Counted from the first letter of the stretch, positions 23,876 through 31,394 are shown. The stretch is DNA of 42,101 nt from Candidatus Micrarchaeota archaeon CG1_02_55_22 (GCA_001871595.1 MNVH01000026.1:1-42101), one strand, 5' to 3'. Numbers and translations are program-made. Notes: generated by a model not told the origin, from the sequence alone.

Positions 23876-24565
23876 TTGAAAAAAAGCGTTTTGCTGCTTT
23901 TTATGTTTGCGGCGCTTGCATCCGGCGCAACTATCTACGGAACGGTCTATTCGCCGGACTTGACGCCGCTCCCCGCCGTGGTTTCGATAAGCACCGTTCC
24001 GGTACAGCAAGCGGTGGCGGCCAACGGAACCTACTCTTTCAACGCCGCACCGGGTACTTACGAACTTATGGTAGCGTACAATCTCGGAAATGAGTCGGAA
24101 ACCTACCGTGAAAAAATAACCGTTCCCGCCGGCCCCGGAGAATACCGGCGCGACATACTCGTGATAGGCGGCGACGTCGGCGGGGGGGTAATAGACATTA
24201 TTGACCGCCTGCCTGAAGCGCCGGCGCAAGACGAAACTCCGGCGTCATCCCTCCCATGGCTGCTGGTTGCGGTTATTGCGGGCGGCGTGACGCTAGCCGT
24301 ACTCTTCTTGTACTACGTCCGGCGCAAGCCAACACCGAGCGCGGCAGGCAACGCAACAACGCAAGAAAACGTGAGCAGCACGGAAGAATTGAAGGTGCTG
24401 AGCGAAATCGGTAAATCCGGCGGCCTGATTACCCAAAAAGAATTGCGCAAGCGGCTACCCTATTCCGAAGCGCGCATAAGCATGGTGCTTACCTCGCTTG
24501 AAGCGTCGGGACGGATAAAAAAGATAAAACGCGGGCGCGGCAACTTAATCAAAAGTCAAGCATAA
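23876..24565 (+). CDS. Membrane-tethered winged-helix regulator with extracytoplasmic beta domain
   Basis: 229-residue one-component regulator candidate: signal/anchor peptide (1-18), an exported carboxypeptidase-regulatory-like beta sandwich (about 19-95: ATIYGTVYSPDLTPLPAVV, then NGTYSFNAAPGTYELMV), one membrane helix (about 126-148: LPWLLVAVIAGGVTLAVLF), a linker, and a cytoplasmic winged helix (about 168-229: EELKVLSEIGKSGGLITQKE, then RISMVLTSLEASGRIKK and a basic RGRGN end). The topology would let an outside signal act on DNA. The TTG start has GGGGAAG upstream. It ends convergently with and overlaps the zinc-ribbon gene by 10 nt. Confidence 0.75.
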   Translation: MKKSVLLLFMFAALASGATIYGTVYSPDLTPLPAVVSISTVPVQQAVAANGTYSFNAAPGTYELMVAYNLGNESETYREKITVPAGPGEYRRDILVIGGDVGGGVIDIIDRLPEAPAQDETPASSLPWLLVAVIAGGVTLAVLFLYYVRRKPTPSAAGNATTQENVSSTEELKVLSEIGKSGGLITQKELRKRLPYSEARISMVLTSLEASGRIKKIKRGRGNLIKSQA

Positions 24566-24891
24566 CGCCGGGGCAAAGGTAGGACGGCGCCGCACTTCTT
24601 ACAAGTCTTTTCTTTGCGCTTGTAATCTAACGTAAACTCTGCGCCGCCGCACTCGGGGCATGCACGGCTCGAATCTTGGGTGTGAAAATCACGCCAACCT
24701 GCCTTTCCTTCGCGGAAGACGCGGGGTTTGTCGCCGGTTGGAGCGGGCGCTCCGGGCGTTCGCGGCGTGTTGGTGTCTTGTGCTATATCTTTACCAAAGG
24801 CGGCAACGTCAATACTGCTGCACCGAGGACATTTATCGGCTTCTTCGGCCTGGAAACGAAAATTACAGTTAGAACAGCGAAAAACGCGCAT
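24556..24891 (-). CDS. Double zinc-ribbon protein
   Basis: 111-residue protein with two C4 zinc ribbons: FRCSNCNFRF with CPRCSS at the N-terminus and CPECGGAEFTLDYKRKEKTC with KKCGAVL at the C-terminus, joined by a Pro/Thr-rich linker. The first ribbon is the type found in rubredoxin-like and RNA-polymerase-associated proteins. ATG 24891 is preferred over the longer frame because a TATA-like GGTTTTATTGG lies about 28 nt upstream on this strand (leaderless). Function unknown. Confidence 0.7.
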   Translation of the reverse strand: MRVFRCSNCNFRFQAEEADKCPRCSSIDVAAFGKDIAQDTNTPRTPGAPAPTGDKPRVFREGKAGWRDFHTQDSSRACPECGGAEFTLDYKRKEKTCKKCGAVLPLPRRYA

Positions 24892-24972
24892 AACTATCTT
24901 TGGTTGGGCAACCAATAAAACCCTTTCCCGACCAACTACCCCCCTCACTTCCACTAATCGGTAGTTTGCGGC

Positions 24973-25482
24973 TCACGGGCGGGCTTGTTTGCTAAACTTG
25001 CCTGAATAGCAAGCGGGGCTCGTTGTCTCCTCGAAAACGATTTGGCAGATGCGCAAACCTGGCGCCAAAAACAAGCTGTAGGGCGAATTGTTCACTATTT
25101 CAAGGACTTGAACGTTATCTACACCGGGTTGAACCAAGCTTGAACTCACGTGCACTGCTAAACCCATTCGCGCCATGCTGCTACGCCCCTGCATAAAACC
25201 ACAAAGCCGGGAATCTAGAGCCAACCGCTCTATTGTGGCGCCTAAAACCAATTCGCCTGGCTTTACCAAGATCCCTTTAGGGGCAAACACTTCTTTCGTG
25301 TATTTTTTGTAATCCACCTTGTCTGCAACGGTAACGCGTTGTTTGTGGCTATGGAAAACACGGAAATACGGGCCGAGCCGAAAATCAATCGAACACGCAC
25401 CAACCAACTTTGGCTCGAACGGCGTTATTTTGATCTTACCTTGTTTGAGGTATTGGGAAAGCTTATTGCCGGAAAGTATCAT
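24973..25482 (-). CDS. dcd: dCTP deaminase/dUTPase-family protein
   Basis: Trimeric pyrimidine-nucleotide hydrolase that makes dUTP or dUMP for thymidylate synthesis and controls dUTP. The 169 residues carry the family blocks: ILSGNKL, CSIDFRLG, the active-site GRSSMARMGLAVHV, QPGVDNVQVLEIVN with the catalytic Glu region, and PGLRICQIVFEE. The usual PGWxG is PGVDN here. ATG 25482 starts 48 bp from the divergent JAMM gene. Deaminase versus bifunctional dCTP-to-dUMP activity cannot be told from sequence. Confidence 0.93.
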   Translation of the reverse strand: MILSGNKLSQYLKQGKIKITPFEPKLVGACSIDFRLGPYFRVFHSHKQRVTVADKVDYKKYTKEVFAPKGILVKPGELVLGATIERLALDSRLCGFMQGRSSMARMGLAVHVSSSLVQPGVDNVQVLEIVNNSPYSLFLAPGLRICQIVFEETTSPACYSGKFSKQARP

Positions 25483-25530
25483 AATAAGCTAAATGCGTTT
25501 GGCGTATTAAAAGCTTGGAGTGTTAAAAAG

Positions 25531-25923
25531 ATGGTTAAAATTACGCGGCACGCGCTTGAATCGGCGCTCCACGGGGCGAAGGAATTACATCCGGATGAAT
25601 TTTTGTGTGTTTTTGCTTCGGACGATGGAAGCGTGTTTGACCGAATACTTTTGACTCCACTCGCTGATTACGGACCGACCCACGCCTCATTCAACGATTA
25701 TTTTATGCCAACTGGGGGTTTCAAAGCGTCTTTTCATTCCCATCCAAACGGCGTTTTACAACCTTCGAGACAGGATTTGACACTTTTTTCCGCCAAGGGT
25801 GCGTTCCACGCCATCGCTGGCCCGCCGTACACCAAACAAAATCTGGTTTTTTTTGACAAGCAAGGTAAAAAAGTGGAGTTTACGCCGGAAAAGGATGGCT
25901 CAGTCACCCTCCAATATCAATAA
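25531..25923 (+). CDS. JAMM/MPN+ metalloprotease-like protein
   Basis: 130-residue single-domain protein. Residues about 68-83 read SFHSHPNGVLQPSRQD, which fits the JAMM zinc motif H-x-H-x7-S-x2-D exactly; an upstream Glu (HPDEF, near residue 22) can supply the fourth element. Stand-alone archaeal JAMM proteins deconjugate SAMP-like ubiquitin-fold modifiers or remove C-terminal extensions of sulfur carriers. ATG 25531 has GGAGTG 9 nt upstream, which decides the start over a longer frame overlapping dcd. No SAMP or ubiquitin-like gene is in the window, although a ThiF/E1-like gene is at 34758. Confidence 0.85.
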   Translation: MVKITRHALESALHGAKELHPDEFLCVFASDDGSVFDRILLTPLADYGPTHASFNDYFMPTGGFKASFHSHPNGVLQPSRQDLTLFSAKGAFHAIAGPPYTKQNLVFFDKQGKKVEFTPEKDGSVTLQYQ

Positions 25924-25974
25924 AAACCAACCCAACATTACGTTGAACAGCACAAACAACAACGAGGTCGACCA

Positions 25975-27222
25975 TTGACGGAAGCTTTTACGATAAAAAA
26001 CGTAAGCTCTAGGTGGGTTCTTGATTCCCGTGGAACCCCAACAATATCCGCAACCGTTTCAACCAAGAACGCAAGTGGAACAGCCCTAGTTCCATCTGGT
26101 GCTTCCACCGGCGTACATGAAGCAGTAGAACTTCGCGACGGAGGAAAAGCGTTTGCCAGCAAAGGGGTAAAAAAGGCGGTAAACAATATTAACCGGATTT
26201 TGAGCCCAGCTCTAAAAGGGATAGATGTTAGACGCCAAAAAGAAATAGATTCAAAAAGTATCAAGCTTGACGGCACAAAAAACAAGCAACGATTGGGCGC
26301 AAACGCGATTCTTGGAGTAAGCCTTGCCGCGTTCCGTGCAAGCGCAGCAAGCCAAAATAAACAACCATTCCAACTTTTGAAGGGTAAATTTACTATACCA
26401 ATTCCATTCAGCAACGTGATAAATGGAGGAAAACACGCCGGAAGCGGTATAGAACTACAAGAATTCATGCTAGCGCCCTATAGGGCGCGAAACTTTGAGG
26501 GCGCCTTAGAAAGTGTATGCGAAACCTATTATGAACTCAAAAAAATAATAGAAACAAAGTGCGGCAAACAATATACTGGTGTTGGTGACGAAGGCGGCTT
26601 TGCACCACCCCTCAACTCTAAAGAGCCACTGGAACTCATGCAGGCCGCAGCAGACGCGGCCGGCTATCCTAAAATGGGCTTCGCCATTGACGCGGCTGCT
26701 TCATCATTCTACAAAAAGGGTGCGTATGTTATTGGTGGGGAAAAGCGAACGGTTGACTGGATGATTGATTTCTACGAAGAATTGGTTGAAAAACACAAAT
26801 TAATTTCAATCGAAGACCCGTTCCATGAAGATGACTGGTTGGGTTTTACTGAACTTACCACCGCATTGGGGCAGAAAACACAAATTGTTGGTGACGACTT
26901 ACTAGTAACAAACATCGAACGCATAAACAAAGCTATTCGGCTCAAAGCATGCAACGCGCTTCTCTTGAAAGTAAACCAAATAGGCACATTAACGGAAGCG
27001 TTAGCTGCGGCCGAGCTCGCCACAAAAAACAAAATGACGGTTATGGTGTCACACCGCTCTGGAGAAACCGAGGATGCATTCATAAGTGATTTGGCGGTTG
27101 GTTTGGGTTGCGGTCAAATAAAGGCAGGAGCACCCTGCCGAGGAGAAAGAACCGCAAAATACAACCGATTACTCGAAATAAGCGAAAGCGTGAAAACGTA
27201 CGCGGGAAGGAGTGTGTTTTAG
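25975..27222 (+). CDS. eno: Enolase
   Basis: Converts 2-phosphoglycerate to phosphoenolpyruvate. All active-site blocks are present in the 415-residue protein: SGASTGVHEA, GDEGGFAPP (Glu206), the metal ligands Asp239, Glu280 (SIEDPF) and Asp307 (GDDLLVTN), Lys332 (LLKVNQIGT), SHRSGETED (359-367) and IKAGAPCRGERTAKYN (Lys383). A TTG start with GAGGT close upstream. apgM follows with no gap, so consecutive lower-glycolysis steps are co-expressed. Confidence 0.98.
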   Translation: MTEAFTIKNVSSRWVLDSRGTPTISATVSTKNASGTALVPSGASTGVHEAVELRDGGKAFASKGVKKAVNNINRILSPALKGIDVRRQKEIDSKSIKLDGTKNKQRLGANAILGVSLAAFRASAASQNKQPFQLLKGKFTIPIPFSNVINGGKHAGSGIELQEFMLAPYRARNFEGALESVCETYYELKKIIETKCGKQYTGVGDEGGFAPPLNSKEPLELMQAAADAAGYPKMGFAIDAAASSFYKKGAYVIGGEKRTVDWMIDFYEELVEKHKLISIEDPFHEDDWLGFTELTTALGQKTQIVGDDLLVTNIERINKAIRLKACNALLLKVNQIGTLTEALAAAELATKNKMTVMVSHRSGETEDAFISDLAVGLGCGQIKAGAPCRGERTAKYNRLLEISESVKTYAGRSVF

Positions 27223-28449
27223 ATGAAGGAAGAACAAAAAATATTTTTAATAATTCTTGACGGACTCGGCGACCGGCCTATTGACTCGTTCACCGGACAG
27301 ACCCCGCTTGAAGCCGCCCGCACACCCGTACTAAACCTTTTGGCCGAAAAAGGAACATTGGGTCTAATTGACGTTGAGGGGGTAGGCGTACGGCCTGGCA
27401 GCGACACCAGTTATCTCTCCCTTTTAGGATACGACCCGAAAGAATACTATTTCGGCCGCGGGCCATTCGAAGCGTTGGGCGCTGGAATAAATATGAATCC
27501 CGGCGACGTCGCCTTCCGCGTAAACTTCGCTACATTAGATAAAAAAGGGAAAGTAGCAGACCGACGCGCGGGACGAATAGAAAAATGTAACGAGCTAGCA
27601 AAAGCACTAGAAAAAATAAAAAGTGAAGTAAAGTTTTCGATAAAAGCTACTAGAGAACACCGTGGGGCGTTAGTGTTTAAAGGAAAAGGAATATCACCAA
27701 ACATCACTACCAACGATTCAAAAAACACCGGAGTTAAACCATTAGAAATTAAACCAACGGACGAAACTCCAGAAGCGAAGAACACCGCAAGTATAGCTAA
27801 CGATTTCCTCTCTCAAGCAAACAAATTATTGGATAAACACCCGGAAAACAAGAAACGACAGAAAAACAAGCTGCAGCCCGCCAACTATTTACTCTTACGC
27901 GGAGCGGGCTCGTACCACCCCTTGCCAAGTATAAAAGAACGTTACGGATTGACATCTGCAACCATTGCCGGCGACAGCTTGTATAAAGGAATTGCGATAG
28001 CAACAGGAATGGATGTAGTTGAAGTACGAGGCGCAACCGGCGCAGGAGATACTAACCTATTAGCTAAAACCCTGACCGCCAAAAACACACTGCTGACTCA
28101 CGACTTCGTAGTATTACACATAAAAGGAACAGACGATTTCGGCCACGACGGCGACGCAATGGGAAAGAAAGCGTTCATCGAGCGCGTTGACGCGGCATTA
28201 ACTGAGTTAGCTAACATCGACAACACGATAATAGCATTAACCGGCGACCATTCAACTCCCTGCGCTTTGAAGAACCACTCCGGAGATGCCGTGCCACTGC
28301 TAATCAACGGTAGGGGCGTGCGCGTTGACAGCATCCAAAAATTCGGCGAACGCGACGCAGCCAAAGGTGGCATGGGCCGTATCCGTGGACTCGACCTAAT
28401 GCCCGAACTACTAAATTTGGCCGGTCGCGCAAAGATGTATGGAACATGA
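27223..28449 (+). CDS. apgM: 2,3-bisphosphoglycerate-independent phosphoglycerate mutase, archaeal type
   Basis: Interconverts 3- and 2-phosphoglycerate, the step before enolase. The 408-residue alkaline-phosphatase-fold protein has LDGLGDRPI (metal Asp13), the nucleophile region RPGSDTSYLSLLGYDP (Ser60), GRGPFEALGAG, LRGAGSYHPLPS, IKGTDDFGHDGDA and the metal-binding TGDHSTPCALKNHSGDAVP. It starts directly at the enolase stop (TAG-ATG) and ends in an ATGA overlap with an HTH gene. Confidence 0.96.
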   Translation: MKEEQKIFLIILDGLGDRPIDSFTGQTPLEAARTPVLNLLAEKGTLGLIDVEGVGVRPGSDTSYLSLLGYDPKEYYFGRGPFEALGAGINMNPGDVAFRVNFATLDKKGKVADRRAGRIEKCNELAKALEKIKSEVKFSIKATREHRGALVFKGKGISPNITTNDSKNTGVKPLEIKPTDETPEAKNTASIANDFLSQANKLLDKHPENKKRQKNKLQPANYLLLRGAGSYHPLPSIKERYGLTSATIAGDSLYKGIAIATGMDVVEVRGATGAGDTNLLAKTLTAKNTLLTHDFVVLHIKGTDDFGHDGDAMGKKAFIERVDAALTELANIDNTIIALTGDHSTPCALKNHSGDAVPLLINGRGVRVDSIQKFGERDAAKGGMGRIRGLDLMPELLNLAGRAKMYGT

Positions 28450-28934
28450 ACAACCCCGAAAACGAGACGCTAGAACAGGAACCCTCCGTGCAAGAAACAA
28501 AAACACCGATTAGTGGAAGTGAGGGGGCGCCCAGGAAAAGGACGGGCGCCACGAAAGAGCACTACGACCGCCAGAAAAGCCAGTGTTACGCCTATTTTCG
28601 CGTAAAAAAAGAGGATTTATCAAAAGTATCAAGCGGCCTGTTCACCATCTATGACTTCATTACAAACTCCTTCGCCTACTCAACTACCAAGAAAACCCTT
28701 GCAATAGGCGTGCTCGAACAAGTAAAACAACGGCCGTCAACGTTCACCGAGCTCACCAACGCGCTCGCCGCCAAGAAAAGCACGCTCTACCTAGTTTGTT
28801 TATCGCTCGAGCGCTCGGGATTGATAAAAAAAGCAGGTAAGAACGCACCATACGAGCTCGACGACTCCTTCGGCAAAGCCCTCCGGACGTACGCGGACTG
28901 GTTTTCGGCGTGGGCGGCGCGCCGCGACAAATAG
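28446..28934 (+). CDS. Winged-helix DNA-binding protein of the eno-apgM operon
   Basis: 162-residue protein. The N-terminal 45 residues are disordered, Glu/Pro/Thr-rich then basic (APRKRTGATKEHYD). About 55-150 form a helical domain with a wHTH: LAIGVLEQVKQRPSTFTELT, then AAKKSTLYLVCLSLERSGLIKKAG. The ATGA overlap makes it the third gene of the glycolytic operon, so it may be an autoregulator of lower glycolysis. That is inferred from position only. Confidence 0.7.
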   Translation: MNNPENETLEQEPSVQETKTPISGSEGAPRKRTGATKEHYDRQKSQCYAYFRVKKEDLSKVSSGLFTIYDFITNSFAYSTTKKTLAIGVLEQVKQRPSTFTELTNALAAKKSTLYLVCLSLERSGLIKKAGKNAPYELDDSFGKALRTYADWFSAWAARRDK

Positions 28935-28967
28935 TTTTATTAGGCACCACTGCCCTCTACGAGTAAA

Positions 28968-29369
28968 ATGGGAATACTAGACCTCTTCGGCAAGAAAACC
29001 GTTTCGTTGGCAACACCGTACACGCTGACCTGCGAAACACACCCCTACTCTTTGCAGGCCAATACCAACGATTACGTTGACTTGGAAGTAAACCTCCAAA
29101 ACCACGGCGACGTCGACGAACTCACCGCTGTAGTAATCACCGTCCCGAAGGGTTTGGGCTTCGAGCGCAGCGCAATACAACAGCAACGCGAAGTCCGGCT
29201 CGGGTATTTGAAGCCCGGCGAGAAGAAATTCTTTAAAGTCACGCTGTGGGGCACGCAACGCACCAACGCTGGCAGCTATCCAATCAAGATTCACGCCATG
29301 GCGCACTACAAGGACTACGCGCACGTATTGAAGGAAGTCAGTAAGACGATTACTTTCAGAGTAGGTTGA
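28968..29369 (+). CDS. Ig-like/CARDB-like small protein
   Basis: 133-residue protein without a signal peptide or membrane segment. It begins MGILDLFGKKTVSLATPY and continues as an all-beta domain (VDLEVNLQNHGDVDELTAVVITVP, then REVRLGYLKPGEKKFFKVTLWG and YPIKIHAMAHY), the pattern of CARDB/NEW3 or arrestin-like sandwiches. TATA-like AGTTTTATTAGG lies about 30 nt before the ATG with no SD, so it is probably leaderless. Function unknown. Confidence 0.65.
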   Translation: MGILDLFGKKTVSLATPYTLTCETHPYSLQANTNDYVDLEVNLQNHGDVDELTAVVITVPKGLGFERSAIQQQREVRLGYLKPGEKKFFKVTLWGTQRTNAGSYPIKIHAMAHYKDYAHVLKEVSKTITFRVG

Positions 29370-29374
29370 TAAAA

Positions 29375-29695
29375 ATGAAACTATCAGAACTATCGGGTAA
29401 AACCGTTTTCGACGACGCCGGCAAAAAGCTCGGCCAAATACACGACGTCGTGCTTGACCTGAACGAAGGGCGAGTATACCGCCTCACTACTGCATCAATC
29501 AACGGCACCAGCCGCGACGAAGTCGCCCGCGTCTTCCGCGAAAACAGCATACTTTTCAAGAACATCAAGGCACTCGGCAACATAGTACTCGTCTCAACCG
29601 CTTCCGCGCCCGAAGAGCACGAACCCGAAGCAAAGACAGAACACAAGCACCACCCGCACTACGGCGGGCTCGCAGCCAAATACGCGAGGCACTAG
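29375..29695 (+). CDS. PRC-barrel domain protein
   Basis: 106-residue protein with a complete PRC barrel: [38 protein letters not shown], then [20 protein letters not shown]. The C-terminal tail is His/Glu-rich ([10 protein letters not shown]) and might bind metal. PRC barrels mediate RNA-processing or division-related contacts in archaea (CdpB-like proteins). ATG 29375 has AGGT 7-8 nt upstream; the previous gene's stop overlaps a TTG at 29366. Confidence 0.8.
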   Translation: MKLSELSGKTVFDDAGKKLGQIHDVVLDLNEGRVYRLTTASINGTSRDEVARVFRENSILFKNIKALGNIVLVSTASAPEEHEPEAKTEHKHHPHYGGLAAKYARH

Positions 29696-29696
29696 C

Positions 29697-29852
29697 ATGG
29701 CCTTCGTCCGAGCCAAGACGATAAACGGCAACATCTACCACTACCTAGTCGAATCCCGCCGCACCGGCACAACTGTCCGCCAGAAAGTACTCAAATACCT
29801 CGGCCGCGTAGTGCCTAAAGAGTATGGGGCGCGAAAGAAAAAGGCGAAATAA
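29697..29852 (+). CDS. Small protein resembling the N-terminus of IS1634-type transposases (51 aa)
   Basis: 51 residues: [21 protein letters not shown], then [15 protein letters not shown] and a basic tail. The pattern F-V-R-x-K-x-x-x-G-x-x-Y-x-Y-L-V-E-S and Q-K-V-x-K-Y-L-G is the first segment of IS1634/IS4-family transposases, but here it is a complete free-standing gene with start and stop between two intact genes and no terminal repeats. Small stand-alone proteins of this type are probably domesticated DNA-binding proteins. Confidence 0.65.
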   Translation: MAFVRAKTINGNIYHYLVESRRTGTTVRQKVLKYLGRVVPKEYGARKKKAK

Positions 29853-30359
29853 TTGTCAAGAACCGAACGGCCAATTCCCGGAATTACGCTCCGAAAAGAA
29901 CCCCGCGGCCCGTGGTTTGGCAGTCTCTCTTTGAACGAATTAAAAGCACGGACCTGGCTCCGCCGCGTGGCCGGCGTTCCAAGTAGAGTTCCACCGGCTG
30001 CCAAAATCCCGCCAGAAATCCAACGCCTTGTTGATGAAAGAAACAGAATAATTGCTCTAGCAGAAACCGGCGAATTCAATCGTAATGCAAGCCCTGCTTC
30101 CGCCAATCACGTTCCAACAACAAAACTCCGCGCACTGTTTTCGGACGCCGAACAAGACGTGCTCCACAACCATTCGCTTTGGGTTCAAAAAATCCTACTG
30201 CCATGGCAAAAGCGGCGTGATTTGCTTCACGCTGCAAAGCATTCGGAAACCGGCATCCTTTCCAGCGACCACCAAGCCGCCGCTCAACGGGTCCTCACGC
30301 CAAGAGAACGCGCATCACTAGAAAGATATCTCGAGAAGCTTCGTGCCGACAAAAACTAG
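29853..30359 (+). CDS. Hypothetical basic helical protein
   Basis: 168 residues, basic, no signal peptide or membrane segment, not recognised. The N-terminal part contains GPWFGSLSLNELKARTWLRRVAG; the C-terminus ends in VLTPRERASLERYLEKLRADKN, resembling the opening helix of a sigma-region-4 HTH, but the recognition helix is missing. The TTG start follows the previous stop without a gap, with a purine-rich stretch upstream. Confidence 0.5.
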   Translation: MSRTERPIPGITLRKEPRGPWFGSLSLNELKARTWLRRVAGVPSRVPPAAKIPPEIQRLVDERNRIIALAETGEFNRNASPASANHVPTTKLRALFSDAEQDVLHNHSLWVQKILLPWQKRRDLLHAAKHSETGILSSDHQAAAQRVLTPRERASLERYLEKLRADKN

Positions 30360-30406
30360 CGTTAACGCAACAAAAATAAAGCTAAGCAAGAGCATCCTGT
30401 AAAAAA

Positions 30407-30555
30407 CTTAGTTAGGAAGCCTTATAGCGAGGAAAGGATTTGAACCTTTGATCTCCGGGTTATGAGCCCAGCGGGCACTCCTGGCTACCCTTAAGGTTTC
30501 GATGTTATCGAAATTACCTCGCTAGCTAGGAGTATGCTTGGCTTCCTGTACTAAG
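30407..30555. repeat. Imperfect inverted repeat enclosing tRNA-iMet
   Basis: CTTAGTTAGGAAGCC (30407-30421) and GGCTTCCTGTACTAAG (30540-30555) are inverted copies with a one/two-base difference in the middle. In the minus-strand transcript they form 8 + 6 base pairs around the tRNA, leaving 16 nt on the 5' side and 3 nt on the 3' side, and are followed by T6 (plus-strand A6 at 30401-30406). This could be a precursor-processing stem and/or terminator. CTAAGCAA also occurs in direct orientation at 30382-30389 and 30552-30559. Confidence 0.55.
30425..30523 (-). tRNA. Initiator tRNA-Met (CAT) with a 24-nt intron between positions 9 and 10
   Basis: The acceptor arm AGCGAGG/CCTCGCT plus A73, the D arm GGGT-AGCCAGGAGT-GCCC, the anticodon arm CTGGG-CTCATAA-CCCGG and the T arm AAAGG-TTCAAAT-CCTTT all fold. 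A1-T72 and the three G-C pairs at 29-31/39-41 mark an initiator. The only misfit is 24 extra nt (30491-30514) between nt 9 and nt 10. This insert gives BHB geometry: G4-G7 pair with the insert's CCTT, a 3-nt bulge TA^A, a 7-bp inner stem TTTCGAT/ATCGAAA with loop AAC, and a second 3-nt bulge AA^G10. The 5' end overlaps the nuclease gene stop by 2 nt. The mature length would be 75 nt. Confidence 0.9.
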
Positions 30556-31394
30556 CAAATTAATTGTGCTGAGGTAAGTATATATATCGAACGATTTAGC
30601 AGGTGTTTGTAAGCTTCCCTATCGCGCTCTTTTACTATTAGGGCTAATTTAGCAGTTGGAAAATGTTTTAAGAGGTATTCAAATTTCTTCTCTAGTTCCT
30701 TGCTTTTTTCAGCCACATCATCCCAACAAGTTACTTCCACAAAAATTGTTTTGCCTTGCTGAATGAAAAAGTCTATGGAATAAAAGCCATTTCGGTTTGG
30801 TGCGGTTATTATTCGTTCGTATTCGTAAGTTATTCCCGCTGAATTTAACGCGCGTGCCACCCGTACTTCTAATTCGTTATACATTTTCTCTCCGTTCGGC
30901 CCAACGCATTTCCGGCCAGTTCGGTTCAATCCTTTCAAGGACCAGATTCTACGTTCGGCTTGGTTTGCCGCAAACATGCCTTTTTTTGTCGTAGCGCTAG
31001 TGTTTCCACCCTTTCTGCATTTGCCGCTCCAATTAGACCTAAAATACGAATCTGTTTCTAGTCGAGTGCGTATAGTTTCAACGCCTTTCTTTGACGCAAT
31101 TTTGGCTTTGTTAATCCAGCGTGCTCTGAATTTTTTGTTTTGCATGTAGCGCCTAATACTTTCGCTAACGCTTTGTCGCATCTTAGTAGAATATTTCTTT
31201 CGGTAGCTCGCGTTTTTTAATTTGGCCGCAACCGCAAGCCCGCCGTTAGCCCGTGTTTGGCGATGGTATTCCTCCGTTCCCATCGCGGCGATAAGTTCTT
31301 CCCGAAGGATTGGTCTGGGCAGGCCTGATTGGATTGAGAGTGTTGCGAGACGTTCGCCGTTACAGAATGACTTAACCAGATCGGCGCTTTTCAT
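30522..31394 (-). CDS. PD-(D/E)XK-like nuclease with tandem DNA-binding-like repeats
   Basis: 290-residue basic protein, visibly richer in A/T at third codon positions than its neighbours. Residues 61-140 contain three repeats with [YF]-R-x-x-[YW]-x-x-K (at 64, 89 and 118), like NUMOD/homing-endonuclease DNA-binding helices. Residues 172-250 resemble a Vsr/DUF559-type restriction-endonuclease fold: NELEVRVARALNSAGITYEYE, FYSIDFFI (Asp208) and KTIFVEVTCW (Glu220, Thr222 in place of the usual Lys). A TATA-like CTTTTTATTTC about 28 nt before ATG 31394 gives its own leaderless promoter. The stop overlaps the initiator tRNA 5' end. A mobile, homing-like or tRNA-locus nuclease is inferred. Confidence 0.7.
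   Translation of the reverse strand: MKSADLVKSFCNGERLATLSIQSGLPRPILREELIAAMGTEEYHRQTRANGGLAVAAKLKNASYRKKYSTKMRQSVSESIRRYMQNKKFRARWINKAKIASKKGVETIRTRLETDSYFRSNWSGKCRKGGNTSATTKKGMFAANQAERRIWSLKGLNRTGRKCVGPNGEKMYNELEVRVARALNSAGITYEYERIITAPNRNGFYSIDFFIQQGKTIFVEVTCWDDVAEKSKELEKKFEYLLKHFPTAKLALIVKERDREAYKHLLNRSIYILTSAQLICLVQEAKHTPS

Noticed and set aside
25339-25530. Longer N-terminus for the JAMM protein
   Set aside because: It would be antisense to the conserved dcd coding sequence, while ATG 25531 has a good SD and begins at the domain boundary.
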